The notes beneath the pieces were generated by a model that saw nothing but the letters and a program-made list of their open reading frames with translations, made no database searches and was not told the origin of the DNA. Source: Mucilaginibacter sp. 44-25 (lineage in GTDB: Bacteria; Bacteroidota; Bacteroidia; Sphingobacteriales; Sphingobacteriaceae). Taken from it: DNA of 64,000 nt. Positions 43,027 to 51,303 of this stretch are shown here, one piece after another (position 1 is the stretch's first letter; the number at the start of each line of letters is the position of its first letter). The translations under genes were made by a program, and so were the position numbers. Location of the stretch: positions 152,779 through 216,778 of the forward strand of contig MKTS01000015.1 in NCBI GenBank assembly GCA_001898335.1, given 5' to 3'.

Positions 43027-43575
43027 TTAGGCGTGTACGCCCTCTGCAATTTCTTCTATCATTTTTTTGTTGAAGGCAGGCAGATCGTCCGGGGTACGGC
43101 TGGTTACCAAACCATTGTCGGTTACCACTTCTTCATCCACCCAGTCGGCACCGGCATTTTTAAGGTCTGTTTGCAGGGATGGGTAGGAGGTGATGCGGCG
43201 GCCTTGCAACATGCTGGTCTCGATCAGTAATTGCGGGCCATGGCAAATAGCGGCAAGTGGTTTACCTTCATCTAAAAATGCTGATGCAAAGGCTACCGCG
43301 TCCTTATTCTGGCGCAGTTTGTCGGGGTTAAGTACGCCACCCGGCAGCATCAGCGCGTCATAGTCGTCCGGGCTGGCGCTGCTCAGCTCTTTATCCACGT
43401 CTATCTCTATACCCCAGTCGGTTTTATCCCAGGCTTTAATTTTGCCGCTTTTTGGCGAAATAATGTGGACAATAGCTCCTGCAGCTTCTAATGCTTCTTT
43501 TGGGCTGGTTAATTCCACCTGCTCAAATCCTTCTTCGGTAAGTATCGCTACTTTTTTATTGCTTAAATCAGCCAT
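43027..43575 (-). CDS. DJ-1/PfpI family protein (class I glutamine amidotransferase-like)
   Basis: 182 residues. Nucleophile elbow AAICHGPQLL with Cys111-His112, and the upstream EEGFEQVEL that provides the activating Glu. LPGGVLNPDKL is typical of the PfpI/YhbO group. Members act as stress-induced deglycases, glyoxalase III-like enzymes or chaperones; older literature calls them proteases. Single gene with its own terminator. Confidence 0.9.
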   Translation of the reverse strand: MADLSNKKVAILTEEGFEQVELTSPKEALEAAGAIVHIISPKSGKIKAWDKTDWGIEIDVDKELSSASPDDYDALMLPGGVLNPDKLRQNKDAVAFASAFLDEGKPLAAICHGPQLLIETSMLQGRRITSYPSLQTDLKNAGADWVDEEVVTDNGLVTSRTPDDLPAFNKKMIEEIAEGVHA

Positions 43576-43657
43576 AATAATATGTTTTTAATAGGTTATG
43601 TACTATTAACTACAAGTGAATATTTTTATGGTTTTGGGAAAGTTGAGATTGGTCAAT

Positions 43658-43691
43658 AAAAAAGGGATAACCAACAGGCTATCCCTTTTTA
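43658..43691. terminator. terminator after asd
   Basis: AAAAAAGGGATA (43658-43669) with TATCCCTTTTTA (43680-43691); works on both strands and separates asd from the downstream PfpI gene. Confidence 0.88.
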
Positions 43692-43716
43692 TTAAAAATA
43701 AGAAACTATTTTCTGA

Positions 43717-44724
43717 TTAAGCCTCTACGCCCTGGCCTATCAAATTTTTTGATGCCAGATATTCTGCGATTTGTACCGCATTGGTAGCAGCACCTTTACG
43801 CAGGTTGTCTGATACGATCCAGCAGTTTAAAGTATTTGGCTGGGTTTCGTCGCGGCGAAGGCGGCCAACAAATACTTCATCTTTATCATGCGCGTCCAGC
43901 GGCATTGGGTATTTTAAGTTGGCTATATCATCAACTACTACAACACCAGGCGCGTTAGCTAATACTTCGCGTACTTCGCTCAGGTCGTACTCATGAGCAA
44001 ACTCTATGTTTACAGATTCTGAGTGGCCACCCATCACCGGGATACGTACGGTAGTTGCTGTGACCGCAATGCTGTCGTCGCCCATTATTTTCTTGGTTTC
44101 CAGGATCATTTTCATCTCCTCTTTAGTGTAGCCGTTTTCAGTAAATACATCTATCTGAGGGATAACGTTAAGATCGATGGTGTACGGATAAACCTTTGGG
44201 CCATCAATGCCTTTACGCTCATTGAACAGCTGGTCAACCGCCTTAACACCGGTACCGGTTACCGATTGGTAGGTAGATACCACAACGCGTTTAATTTTAT
44301 ACCTGTCATGCAATGGTTTTAAAGCCACTACCATTTGTATGGTTGAGCAATTAGGGTTGGCGATGATCTTATCTTCGGCAGTTAAAACATCGGCATTCAC
44401 CTCGGGCACTACAAGCTTTTTGGTAGGGTCCATGCGCCATGCCGATGAATTATCAATTACCGTAATACCTGCATTGGCAAATAAAGGTGCCTGCTCTAAT
44501 GAAGTGCTTCCGCCGGCGCTAAAAATGGCAACATCCGGCTTTTGCTTAATCGCATCCTCGGCAGAAACAATCTTGTATTGCTTACCCTTAAAAGTAATTT
44601 CTTTACCAATACTTTTAGCGGATGCAACGGGAATTAATTCTGTAACGGGGAAGTTGCGTTCATCAAGAACCTGCAACATTTTAGTGCCTACCAGGCCGGT
44701 AGCACCAACTACTGCGACTTTCAT
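43717..44724 (-). CDS. asd: aspartate-semialdehyde dehydrogenase
   Basis: 335 residues. NADP-binding GATGLVGTKML (8-18), catalytic Cys126 in NPNCSTIQ, and a substrate segment with Arg and His (RIPVMGGHSESVNIEF). Reduces aspartyl phosphate to the semialdehyde at the branch to lysine/diaminopimelate, threonine and methionine. Alone in its unit. Confidence 0.95.
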   Translation of the reverse strand: MKVAVVGATGLVGTKMLQVLDERNFPVTELIPVASAKSIGKEITFKGKQYKIVSAEDAIKQKPDVAIFSAGGSTSLEQAPLFANAGITVIDNSSAWRMDPTKKLVVPEVNADVLTAEDKIIANPNCSTIQMVVALKPLHDRYKIKRVVVSTYQSVTGTGVKAVDQLFNERKGIDGPKVYPYTIDLNVIPQIDVFTENGYTKEEMKMILETKKIMGDDSIAVTATTVRIPVMGGHSESVNIEFAHEYDLSEVREVLANAPGVVVVDDIANLKYPMPLDAHDKDEVFVGRLRRDETQPNTLNCWIVSDNLRKGAATNAVQIAEYLASKNLIGQGVEA

Positions 44725-44891
44725 TGTTTGTTTACGTATAAATTGTTAATCAAATTTTTCAAATATGCGGTTTTTTTTGCGAACCCGCTAATAAATGTCT
44801 ACCTGATTAGTATAATATTATCTATTTCTGATATAATCTTATCAAATCCTTTTGTAAAGCTATAATTACAATAAGTGTGGCCATTGTAGCA

Positions 44892-44922
44892 TTTAGCCTT
44901 TAGCTGCAATTTCCTACATTTG
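44892..44922 (+). promoter_or_regulatory. promoter of the threonine-dehydrogenase-like gene
   Basis: TTTA (44892-44895), 19-base spacer, TACATTTG (44915-44922), 18 bases to the ATG. Confidence 0.55.
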
Positions 44923-44940
44923 CGCTCAAACTGAGTTTGC

Positions 44941-45891
44941 ATGACCGAAAAGATATTCGTGATTGGCGCCAACGGCCAGATTGGCACCGAACTGGTAGCT
45001 GCCTTAAGAAACATCCATGGTGCAGAAAATGTAATTGCATCAGATATCAATAGCCCCAATTACGCCCTGCGTAACACCGGCCCGTTTGAATATGCAAACG
45101 TGCTGGATAAAGACAACCTGCATCATCTGTTTGATAAGCACCGCCCTACGCAAGTGTACTTACTCGCCGCTATTCTATCAGCCGTAGGCGAGCAAAAACC
45201 CAAAATGGCCTGGGATTTAAACATGACCGGACTGTTACATGTGCTTGATTTTGCGGTTGAGTTTAAAGTGCAAAAAGTATTCTGGCCAAGTTCTATCGCT
45301 GTATTTGGCCCGCATTCGCCGCAGTATAATACACCGCAATATTGTGTGATGGACCCCAACACGGTTTATGGGTTCAGCAAATTAGCTGGTGAGCGCTGGT
45401 GCGAGTATTACTTTAGCAAGTACGGTTTAGATGTGCGCAGTCTGCGTTACCCCGGGCTTATCGGCTGGCGGGCAAACCCGGGTGGCGGTACTACCGATTA
45501 TGCTGTGCATATCTTCCATGAAGCTTTAAAGCATCAAAAATATCAAGGCTTTTTATCGGCGCAAACTGCTCTGCCAATGATGTATATGGATGACGCCATC
45601 CGCGCTACATTAACTTTAATGGATGCGCCTGCGGAGAACATTACTATCCGCTCAAGTTATAATCTGGCGGGCGTTAGTTTTACGCCTGAGCAATTAGCGG
45701 CAGAAATTAAAAAGCTGATGCCCGGTTTTGAGATGAGCTACGCCGAGAACGACCCGCGCCAGGCTATTGCCGATAGCTGGCCAAAATCAATTGACGACAG
45801 CCAGGCGCAGCAGGATTGGGGATGGCAGTTGGAGTACGATCTTCCAAAGATCACAGAAGATATGCTGACAAACCTGAAAACCATTATCTAA
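44941..45891 (+). CDS. NAD-dependent epimerase/dehydratase, L-threonine 3-dehydrogenase (SDR) type
   Basis: 316 residues. Rossmann GANGQIG at 9-15, SSIAVFGP and catalytic YGFSK. The sequence LRYPGLIGWRANPGGGTTDYAV, followed by an MMYMDDAIRAT segment, is typical of the short-chain L-threonine dehydrogenases rather than sugar epimerases. It oxidises threonine to 2-amino-3-ketobutyrate, which Kbl would then split into glycine and acetyl-CoA (kbl is not in the window). This would link to the glycine cleavage gene gcvP. Confidence 0.85.
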   Translation: MTEKIFVIGANGQIGTELVAALRNIHGAENVIASDINSPNYALRNTGPFEYANVLDKDNLHHLFDKHRPTQVYLLAAILSAVGEQKPKMAWDLNMTGLLHVLDFAVEFKVQKVFWPSSIAVFGPHSPQYNTPQYCVMDPNTVYGFSKLAGERWCEYYFSKYGLDVRSLRYPGLIGWRANPGGGTTDYAVHIFHEALKHQKYQGFLSAQTALPMMYMDDAIRATLTLMDAPAENITIRSSYNLAGVSFTPEQLAAEIKKLMPGFEMSYAENDPRQAIADSWPKSIDDSQAQQDWGWQLEYDLPKITEDMLTNLKTII

Positions 45892-45912
45892 AAAACAAGT
45901 ATATTCGCAAAT

Positions 45913-45932
45913 CTATGGTCTATGAACCATAG
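45913..45932. repeat. CTATGGT hairpin upstream of yebC
   Basis: CTATGGT (45913-45919) with ACCATAG (45926-45932), then another CTATGG. Related in wording to the hairpin at 57049-57107. Confidence 0.5.
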
Positions 45933-45949
45933 ACTATGGACAATATCAC

Positions 45950-46675
45950 ATGGGAAGAGCATTCGAATTCCGGAAAGAAAGAAAATTTAAGCGCTGGGCC
46001 AAAATGGCGGTGCAGTTTACCCGTTTGGGTAAAGAGATAGTAATGGCTGTTAAAGCTGGTGGCGGCGACCCAAATACCAACTCGCGCCTGCGTACCGCGG
46101 TACAAAATGCCAAAGCCGTTAACATGCCTAAAGACAGGGTTGAGGCTGCTATCAAGCGTGCATCAAGCCGCGACGAAAAAGATTATGATGAGTTGGTATA
46201 TGAAGGTTACGCCCAGCATGGTGTGGCTATCTTGGTAGAAACCGCTACCGATAACACCAACCGTACTGTTGCCAACGTGCGCAGCTACTTCACCAAATAC
46301 GGCGGCACATTGGGAAAGACCGGTTCACTGGATTTCGTATTTGCACGTAAATCTGTTTTCAGGTTTGATCCCGGAGAGCGCGATCTGGAAGAGTTGGAGT
46401 TTGAACTGATTGATGCCGGTTTGGAAGACCTTTTTGTGGAGGCCGATGAGGAAGGAAACGACGTTGCTGTTATACACACCGCTTTTGAAGACTTCGGTAA
46501 AATGCAGAAGACTTTAGAGGAGATGGGTATCGAAGTAAAATCTGCCAAACTGGAGCGTATCCCGCTTTCGACCACTGCGGTTACAGAAGAACAAGCTGCC
46601 GATGTGCTGAAGATTGTTGACCGCTTGGAGGAAGACGACGACGTACAGGCGGTTTACCATAACATGGCTGAGTAA
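45950..46675 (+). CDS. YebC/PmpR (TACO1) family protein
   Basis: 241 residues. GRAFEFRKERKFKRWAKMA start, the KEIVMAVKAGGGDPNTNSRL block and PKDRVEAAIKRA are hallmarks. Family proteins were named as transcriptional regulators; more recent work gives them a ribosome-associated role in easing translation of difficult sequences such as polyproline. Cytoplasmic. Which role applies here is not visible. Confidence 0.93.
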   Translation: MGRAFEFRKERKFKRWAKMAVQFTRLGKEIVMAVKAGGGDPNTNSRLRTAVQNAKAVNMPKDRVEAAIKRASSRDEKDYDELVYEGYAQHGVAILVETATDNTNRTVANVRSYFTKYGGTLGKTGSLDFVFARKSVFRFDPGERDLEELEFELIDAGLEDLFVEADEEGNDVAVIHTAFEDFGKMQKTLEEMGIEVKSAKLERIPLSTTAVTEEQAADVLKIVDRLEEDDDVQAVYHNMAE

Positions 46676-46700
46676 TTTTAGCCGATTTGAAGATAATTTA

Positions 46701-46742
46701 ATTTGAAGATTTGAAATTACTTATATTTTCAAATTTTCAAAT
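46701..46742. repeat. AT-rich word-repeat hairpin, left of the DUF2442 gene
   Basis: ATTTGAAGATTTGAAA (46701-46716) pairs with TTTCAAATTTTCAAAT (46727-46742) with one G-T pair. Extra GATTTGAAG words at 46684-46695. Confidence 0.7.
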
Positions 46743-46783
46743 CATAGCTTCTTCAGTTCGGAATTAATCTTCAAATCAGAAAT

Positions 46784-46999
46784 ATGCCTTTACTATCAAC
46801 ACGCAAGCAGGAGAAAAAGGTTAAAGTAACCTTTGCTAATGGTTTACTTTTTGTGGAGAAAGAAGATGGCAAGCAACAAGCTTTCCCGTTGGAGTGGTTC
46901 CCTAAGCTTTTAAATTCTACCGATGAGGAGCGTGCCGATTGGAGCCAAACCGATAAAGGTATCCGGTTTAATCAGTTGGACACCGACGTTCAGCTATAA
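46784..46999 (+). CDS. DUF2442 domain protein
   Basis: 71 residues. VKVTFANGLLFVEKEDGK, FPLEWFPKLLNSTDEERADW and GIRFNQLDTDVQL match the compact DUF2442 pattern (small beta-alpha domain, often ending in a W or F-x-x-L-D element). Function unknown; some members sit in toxin-antitoxin-like pairs with DUF4160, but no such partner is next to it. It is bracketed by two related hairpin elements. Confidence 0.8.
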   Translation: MPLLSTRKQEKKVKVTFANGLLFVEKEDGKQQAFPLEWFPKLLNSTDEERADWSQTDKGIRFNQLDTDVQL

Positions 47000-47014
47000 T
47001 TGAGTCGATTTGAA

Positions 47015-47060
47015 GATTTGACAATTTGAAGATGACTGTCAACCTTCAAATTGTCAAATC
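47015..47060. repeat. perfect 17-bp-stem hairpin, right of the DUF2442 gene
   Basis: GATTTGACAATTTGAAG (47015-47031) is fully complementary to CTTCAAATTGTCAAATC (47044-47060), 12-base loop. Shares the GATTTGAAG word with the hairpin at 46701. Confidence 0.85.
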
Positions 47061-47082
47061 AATAAATCATCAAATTGTATAA

Positions 47083-47985
47083 ATGACTTTCGAAGAGTTT
47101 TTTAGAAAGAAGAAGATAGACCTGGTGGCGCTGCAAACGGCACAGCCCGGCTTGTTCTTTGAATTTAAAGAACACTACGAAGCAATGGGCGAAAAGAGTT
47201 TCGACCATACCAAGAAATATTGGTTCAATAAATTGCGCTTGCAATACCACCTTGCCCCTGAAGTTAAAGAGGAAAAGGTTGTGTTGGAAAATCGCCTTGC
47301 GGAGCAAACCATTGTTGAGTCGCTTACCGAACCTGTTGCCAGCAATGTTGGTTTTAAACCACGATTTAAAGCAGGAGCTACAACTGCTAAGCCTGCTGAA
47401 ACTGAACCAGAGCCGGTTGCTAAAGCAGAAGAGCCTAAAGAAACTGCTGCATCATCAGATACCGAAACATCGGCCGCGCCAAAACATGCCGGGTTTAAGC
47501 CGCGCTTTAATGCCAAAGCCATGGCTTCGAAAGCAGAAGAGCCTGTAGCGGAAGATAAGCCCGCAACGGAAATACCTACTGAAACCACAACTGCACTAAA
47601 ACCCGCCGGATTTAAGCCAAGATTTAATGTGGCAAAAATGGCTCCTAAGAAAGACGAGCCTGTTGATGAAGAGAAACCTGTAGAAGAAAATTTAACACAA
47701 ATAGAAGCATCGGCAGAAACTCCAACTGCATCAAAACCAGCCGGTTTTAAGCCAAGGTTCAATGCGGCTAAGATGGTTCCTAAAAAAGGAGAGCCTGTTG
47801 CTGAAGAAATACATGTTGAGGAAGGCCCTGCTGCAACCGCCGCTCCTGTTGAGCAGAAAGCAGAAGATAATAAAGCCAAAGAGCAGGAAGCAAAATCAGA
47901 TGCGGAAAGCCAACCTAAATTAGGTTTTAAACCGCGATTTAACCCAAAAACTACAAAACCTCTACCACCAAAAACTGAGGAGTAA
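47083..47985 (+). CDS. uncharacterised protein with five GFKPRF motifs
   Basis: 300 residues. A conserved-looking N-terminal domain (1-56: TFEEFFRKKKIDLVALQ, GEKSFDHTKKYWFNKLRL) is followed by a long low-complexity region rich in Glu, Ala, Pro, Lys and Thr. In that region the motif GFKPRF recurs at 90-95, 137-142, 176-181, 221-226 and 281-286, usually as (P)AGFKPRFN. Spacings are 47, 39, 45 and 60. No signal peptide. The disordered linker with a repeated basic-aromatic motif suggests multivalent binding to a partner. Two bases separate it from the next gene. Confidence 0.8.
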   Translation: MTFEEFFRKKKIDLVALQTAQPGLFFEFKEHYEAMGEKSFDHTKKYWFNKLRLQYHLAPEVKEEKVVLENRLAEQTIVESLTEPVASNVGFKPRFKAGATTAKPAETEPEPVAKAEEPKETAASSDTETSAAPKHAGFKPRFNAKAMASKAEEPVAEDKPATEIPTETTTALKPAGFKPRFNVAKMAPKKDEPVDEEKPVEENLTQIEASAETPTASKPAGFKPRFNAAKMVPKKGEPVAEEIHVEEGPAATAAPVEQKAEDNKAKEQEAKSDAESQPKLGFKPRFNPKTTKPLPPKTEE

Positions 47986-47987
47986 AT

Positions 47988-48392
47988 ATGAATACCGAAG
48001 ATCTTTTTAACCAGGAAAGAGGAAACAGCGAGAAAAAAGAGCAGAAACCAAGCCCACTGGTAAGTTTAGAGCGCGACCTTAAATTTTTTAATGATTCTAT
48101 TAAAGAGGTTTCCGTTGATATTATGGTAGAGGGTTTATCGGCAACTCCGATATTTGTGGCTCACCAGCATGAAGTTAAGTTAGGCGAAGTGATACTTGAC
48201 CGTAATGAGCTGAATACCGAATGGAGCATACATGCATCAACCATCGAGGAGTTTGTTGATCGCGGTATTATTAAACCTGAGCTAAAGGAGCGTTTTATGA
48301 GTAGCTATAAAAACCCCAACGAATTTATGTGCCTGTTTGTCATAGTTCCTGAGGGTGCTAACTTTGTTTATTATCCGTATATTAAAGGCTGA
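47988..48392 (+). CDS. conserved hypothetical protein paired with the GFKPRF protein
   Basis: 134 residues, no signal peptide. A charged N-terminus (about 1-25) precedes a domain with VSVDIMVEGLSATPIFVAHQ and a strand-rich end (FMCLFVIVPEGANFVYYPYI). I do not recognise a named function. Start two bases after the GFKPRF gene stop, so the two are co-transcribed and probably act together. Confidence 0.75.
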   Translation: MNTEDLFNQERGNSEKKEQKPSPLVSLERDLKFFNDSIKEVSVDIMVEGLSATPIFVAHQHEVKLGEVILDRNELNTEWSIHASTIEEFVDRGIIKPELKERFMSSYKNPNEFMCLFVIVPEGANFVYYPYIKG

Positions 48393-48449
48393 TTTACAAT
48401 AGGGCAGAGCGGAGCAATACTCTGTTCATGATTGTTTGCATAGCCACTT

Positions 48450-50225
48450 ATGAAATTTAAACAACTTATACTTGTTGCATTGTGCTCTGTAATGATATTT
48501 GTTGCCACAGCCTCGGCACAGTCAGACAATGCTACTCTGAACCAATATTACTATATAAAAGTATGGGGATTTTTAAAGTATAAGCACCCCAATGTAGCTT
48601 CGGGGAAAATTGATGCCGATAGTACTTTCCTTGTTAATTTACCAGAGATAGATAAAGCAAAAAACAGCGAAGAGTTTAACGCGGCCATCTCAAAAATGCT
48701 GCAGCAATTAGGGCCTGTTAAAAAGCTACGAGCGTCTATAAAGCAACCGATAAATAAACTCATTACCAATAATTTAGATAATAGCTGGTACACATCAGCT
48801 AAATATCTGTCTAAATCTAACAGTAAAAAGCTCCTGTTCATCTACCAAAATCGTTTTGTAAGTACTTTACCACATTACTATACCGAGAAACAGTTTAACA
48901 CGGATCTGCCTCACGAAAAGCCTTATTCTTTTACCGATAGTGTAAACATTCCGTACGCATATCGCATGCTTACGCTGGCTAAGTTAACAGCGGCTATTGA
49001 TTATTTGTATCCGCATAAATATTTAATGGATAGCAATTGGGATAAGGATGTAAAAGAATTTATTCCCAGGTTTGCCAATGCTGGTTTACGAATTACATAC
49101 GAACAGCAGATGCTCAAGTTATGTGCATTGATCAATGATACCCATTCGTTCCGCTTTTATAAGGAGATGAAGCACGCTAAAGAAATATTGCGGACAAACT
49201 TTTATCCGCCTTTTGATTTCAAACTGCTGAATGATAAGCAGATTCTCGTAATTAAAATACTGGTTCCCGAATTATGCCATAAAGCGGATATACAAGCTGG
49301 TGATATCATTACAGGTTTTGGTAAGCAGACTACAGAGCAACGGGTAAATGAATTGGCTAAATATATATCGGCATCAAATAGAAACGCGTTGTTACATAGA
49401 TTAAGCGTTTATGCCAATAACCTGCTTTTTGTTACGGATAGTTTACAAAGCACAATAACCTATGAGCGTAATGGGGTAATGAAATCTACTGTGTTACAAT
49501 GGGCAGGGCAGAATGAGTTGCCGACGATAGTTGATTACCTTAAAATGAAAATGAAGCCCGAATATGAGGGAACAGAAACCGACTATGTTGGTCCTGGTAT
49601 TGTACGGTTCAAAATAGGGGATATCATCAGGTTGGCTAACAGTTTACCCGAGGCACATTTTGAAGAAGGGATTGATTCCATTTTCAATATTGCAGCCAAA
49701 GCTAAAGGAATAATATTTGATATGCGAGCTTATCCGCAATGGGCAGGGTTTGTCAATTTCGTTTACAAGAAATTTGGACAGGATAATAAATTCTTCGCGC
49801 ATTATTACATGCAGGATTTTACTGATTTTGGTCGGTATGTTTTATTGACGGATTCTACAACTTATCGTCCTCCCAATATATATCCCGGCCACTATTTATA
49901 CAGAGGAAAAGTGGTGATTATTACAAATGGCGAAACACTAAGTCTGAGTGAGTTTCAGACCATGTACTTGCAAGGTATATTCCCCAACTCGGTAACCATT
50001 GGCGAAACTTCTGCGGGTGCAGATGGTGACGAAAAAATGCTTATGCTACCTGGGGGCTACAAGTTTAATTTTACGGGTAATGCTATATTTTACCCGGATG
50101 GCACTCATGCCCAGCGCAAAGGTGTTAAGATTGATAAACCGGTGCACCCCCTCGTTGCAGACCTGTTAAGCGGCAAAGATACCTTGCTGCAGGAGGCAAT
50201 AGACATGATAAATAGCAAAAATTGA
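48450..50225 (+). CDS. secreted S41 family peptidase
   Basis: 591 residues. Signal peptide 1-23 (ending ATASAQ). A PDZ-like segment (ADIQAGDIITGFG) precedes the S41 catalytic domain, which shows IIFDMRAYP, then NGETLSLSEF with the nucleophile Ser, then TIGETSAGADG. The TSAG form resembles the S41B/IRBP-like branch rather than CtpA, where a Lys is expected. A long N-terminal helical region (about 25-230) is unassigned. Periplasmic or outer-membrane processing protease; substrate unknown. Confidence 0.85.
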   Translation: MKFKQLILVALCSVMIFVATASAQSDNATLNQYYYIKVWGFLKYKHPNVASGKIDADSTFLVNLPEIDKAKNSEEFNAAISKMLQQLGPVKKLRASIKQPINKLITNNLDNSWYTSAKYLSKSNSKKLLFIYQNRFVSTLPHYYTEKQFNTDLPHEKPYSFTDSVNIPYAYRMLTLAKLTAAIDYLYPHKYLMDSNWDKDVKEFIPRFANAGLRITYEQQMLKLCALINDTHSFRFYKEMKHAKEILRTNFYPPFDFKLLNDKQILVIKILVPELCHKADIQAGDIITGFGKQTTEQRVNELAKYISASNRNALLHRLSVYANNLLFVTDSLQSTITYERNGVMKSTVLQWAGQNELPTIVDYLKMKMKPEYEGTETDYVGPGIVRFKIGDIIRLANSLPEAHFEEGIDSIFNIAAKAKGIIFDMRAYPQWAGFVNFVYKKFGQDNKFFAHYYMQDFTDFGRYVLLTDSTTYRPPNIYPGHYLYRGKVVIITNGETLSLSEFQTMYLQGIFPNSVTIGETSAGADGDEKMLMLPGGYKFNFTGNAIFYPDGTHAQRKGVKIDKPVHPLVADLLSGKDTLLQEAIDMINSKN

Positions 50226-50274
50226 AAGCGGCAATTATCATTAATGCTATATTTACGCTTTAAACAGCTTACTC

Positions 50275-50784
50275 ATGCCAGACAGAAAGATCCTCATACT
50301 AAACAGCCAGCAGATACAGCAAAAGATAGATCGTATTGCCTACCAGGTGCTGGAGGATAATTTTGATGAAGAAGAGGTGATCATTGCGGGTATACTCCCG
50401 CGTGGCAACCATGTAGCCGAACGCTTAAAGGCCGTATTGGATAAAATAGCACCGTTTAAAACCCAACTGCTCAGCATAGAGTTGGATAAGCAAAGCAGCC
50501 AGCTGCATGCCCATACCAATTTTAAGGTAGAAGATTGCGCCAATAAAGTGATCATCCTGGTGGATGATGTGCTGAACAGTGGTAAAACCCTTGCTTATGG
50601 TTTCGGTATATTTTTGGATGTGCCTTTGAAGAAACTTCGTACCGTGGTATTGATAGATCGTAATCACAAAAACTTCCCGGTAACAACAGATTATGCAGGC
50701 GTAGCCCTCTCAACTGTGATCAAACAACACATCGATGTGGTCATTAACGTTGATGGTGAAGAGGACGCGGTTTATTTAATGTAA
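50275..50784 (+). CDS. phosphoribosyltransferase family protein (PyrR-like)
   Basis: 169 residues. The PRPP-binding loop VIILVDDVLNSGKT (92-105) is intact, with an upstream PPi loop (GILPRGNHVAERL) and a flexible loop. The layout resembles PyrR/Xpt-type type I PRTases. True PyrR has RNA-binding residues that I cannot confirm, and no pyr operon is near. Could act on uracil or another base. Confidence 0.85.
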   Translation: MPDRKILILNSQQIQQKIDRIAYQVLEDNFDEEEVIIAGILPRGNHVAERLKAVLDKIAPFKTQLLSIELDKQSSQLHAHTNFKVEDCANKVIILVDDVLNSGKTLAYGFGIFLDVPLKKLRTVVLIDRNHKNFPVTTDYAGVALSTVIKQHIDVVINVDGEEDAVYLM

Positions 50785-50790
50785 TATCGG

Positions 50791-51303
50791 CTACTTATTC
50801 GTGGCCAGCAAATACATAATATTTTCCGGAGTCAGGTCGGCAAAACTTTCTGCTACAATTGATGCTTTGCTGTAATGCGGTTCGCGCTCGGCGAGTTTGC
50901 TTTCTATAAAATCAACTAAATCCTGTCCTTTTCTGCCTTGTAATACCGGCCTGGGTGTTTTGGCATTCTCTAAACGAGAGGCCAGCATTTTGGGGGTCAG
51001 TTTCATATACACGGTTTGGCCGTGAGCGTTCATCCAGTCCATATTATCAAAAAAACAGGGCAAACCGCCACCGGTTGATACCACCGCGTTTTGTGGATAG
51101 GACGTTTCTTTCAGGATTTTTGCTTCCTGTTCGCGAAAAGCTTCATCTCCATTTTTAGAAAAATACTCGGCAATGCTTGTGCCTGCCTTTTCTTCAAACT
51201 GATGGTCGAGGTCTACAAATTCGTAGCCTAACGCATTCGATAATTTGCGGCCCATTGTAGTTTTTCCGCATCCCATAAATCCAACTAAAAATATCAAGCT
51301 CAT
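50791..51303 (-). CDS. aroK: shikimate kinase
   Basis: 170 residues. P-loop GFMGCGKT (8-15), shikimate-binding DLDHQFE and GGGLP segment, and the LID region with Arg (KTPRPVLQG). Phosphorylates shikimate at O3 in aromatic amino acid synthesis. Overlaps the BT_3928-type gene by four bases (ATGA), third gene of a coupled operon. Confidence 0.95.
   Translation of the reverse strand: MSLIFLVGFMGCGKTTMGRKLSNALGYEFVDLDHQFEEKAGTSIAEYFSKNGDEAFREQEAKILKETSYPQNAVVSTGGGLPCFFDNMDWMNAHGQTVYMKLTPKMLASRLENAKTPRPVLQGRKGQDLVDFIESKLAEREPHYSKASIVAESFADLTPENIMYLLATNK

Noticed and set aside
47175..47879. 234-codon minus-strand frame opposite the GFKPRF gene
   Set aside because: Arises from the biased repeat composition of the plus-strand gene; periodic and not protein-like on its own.
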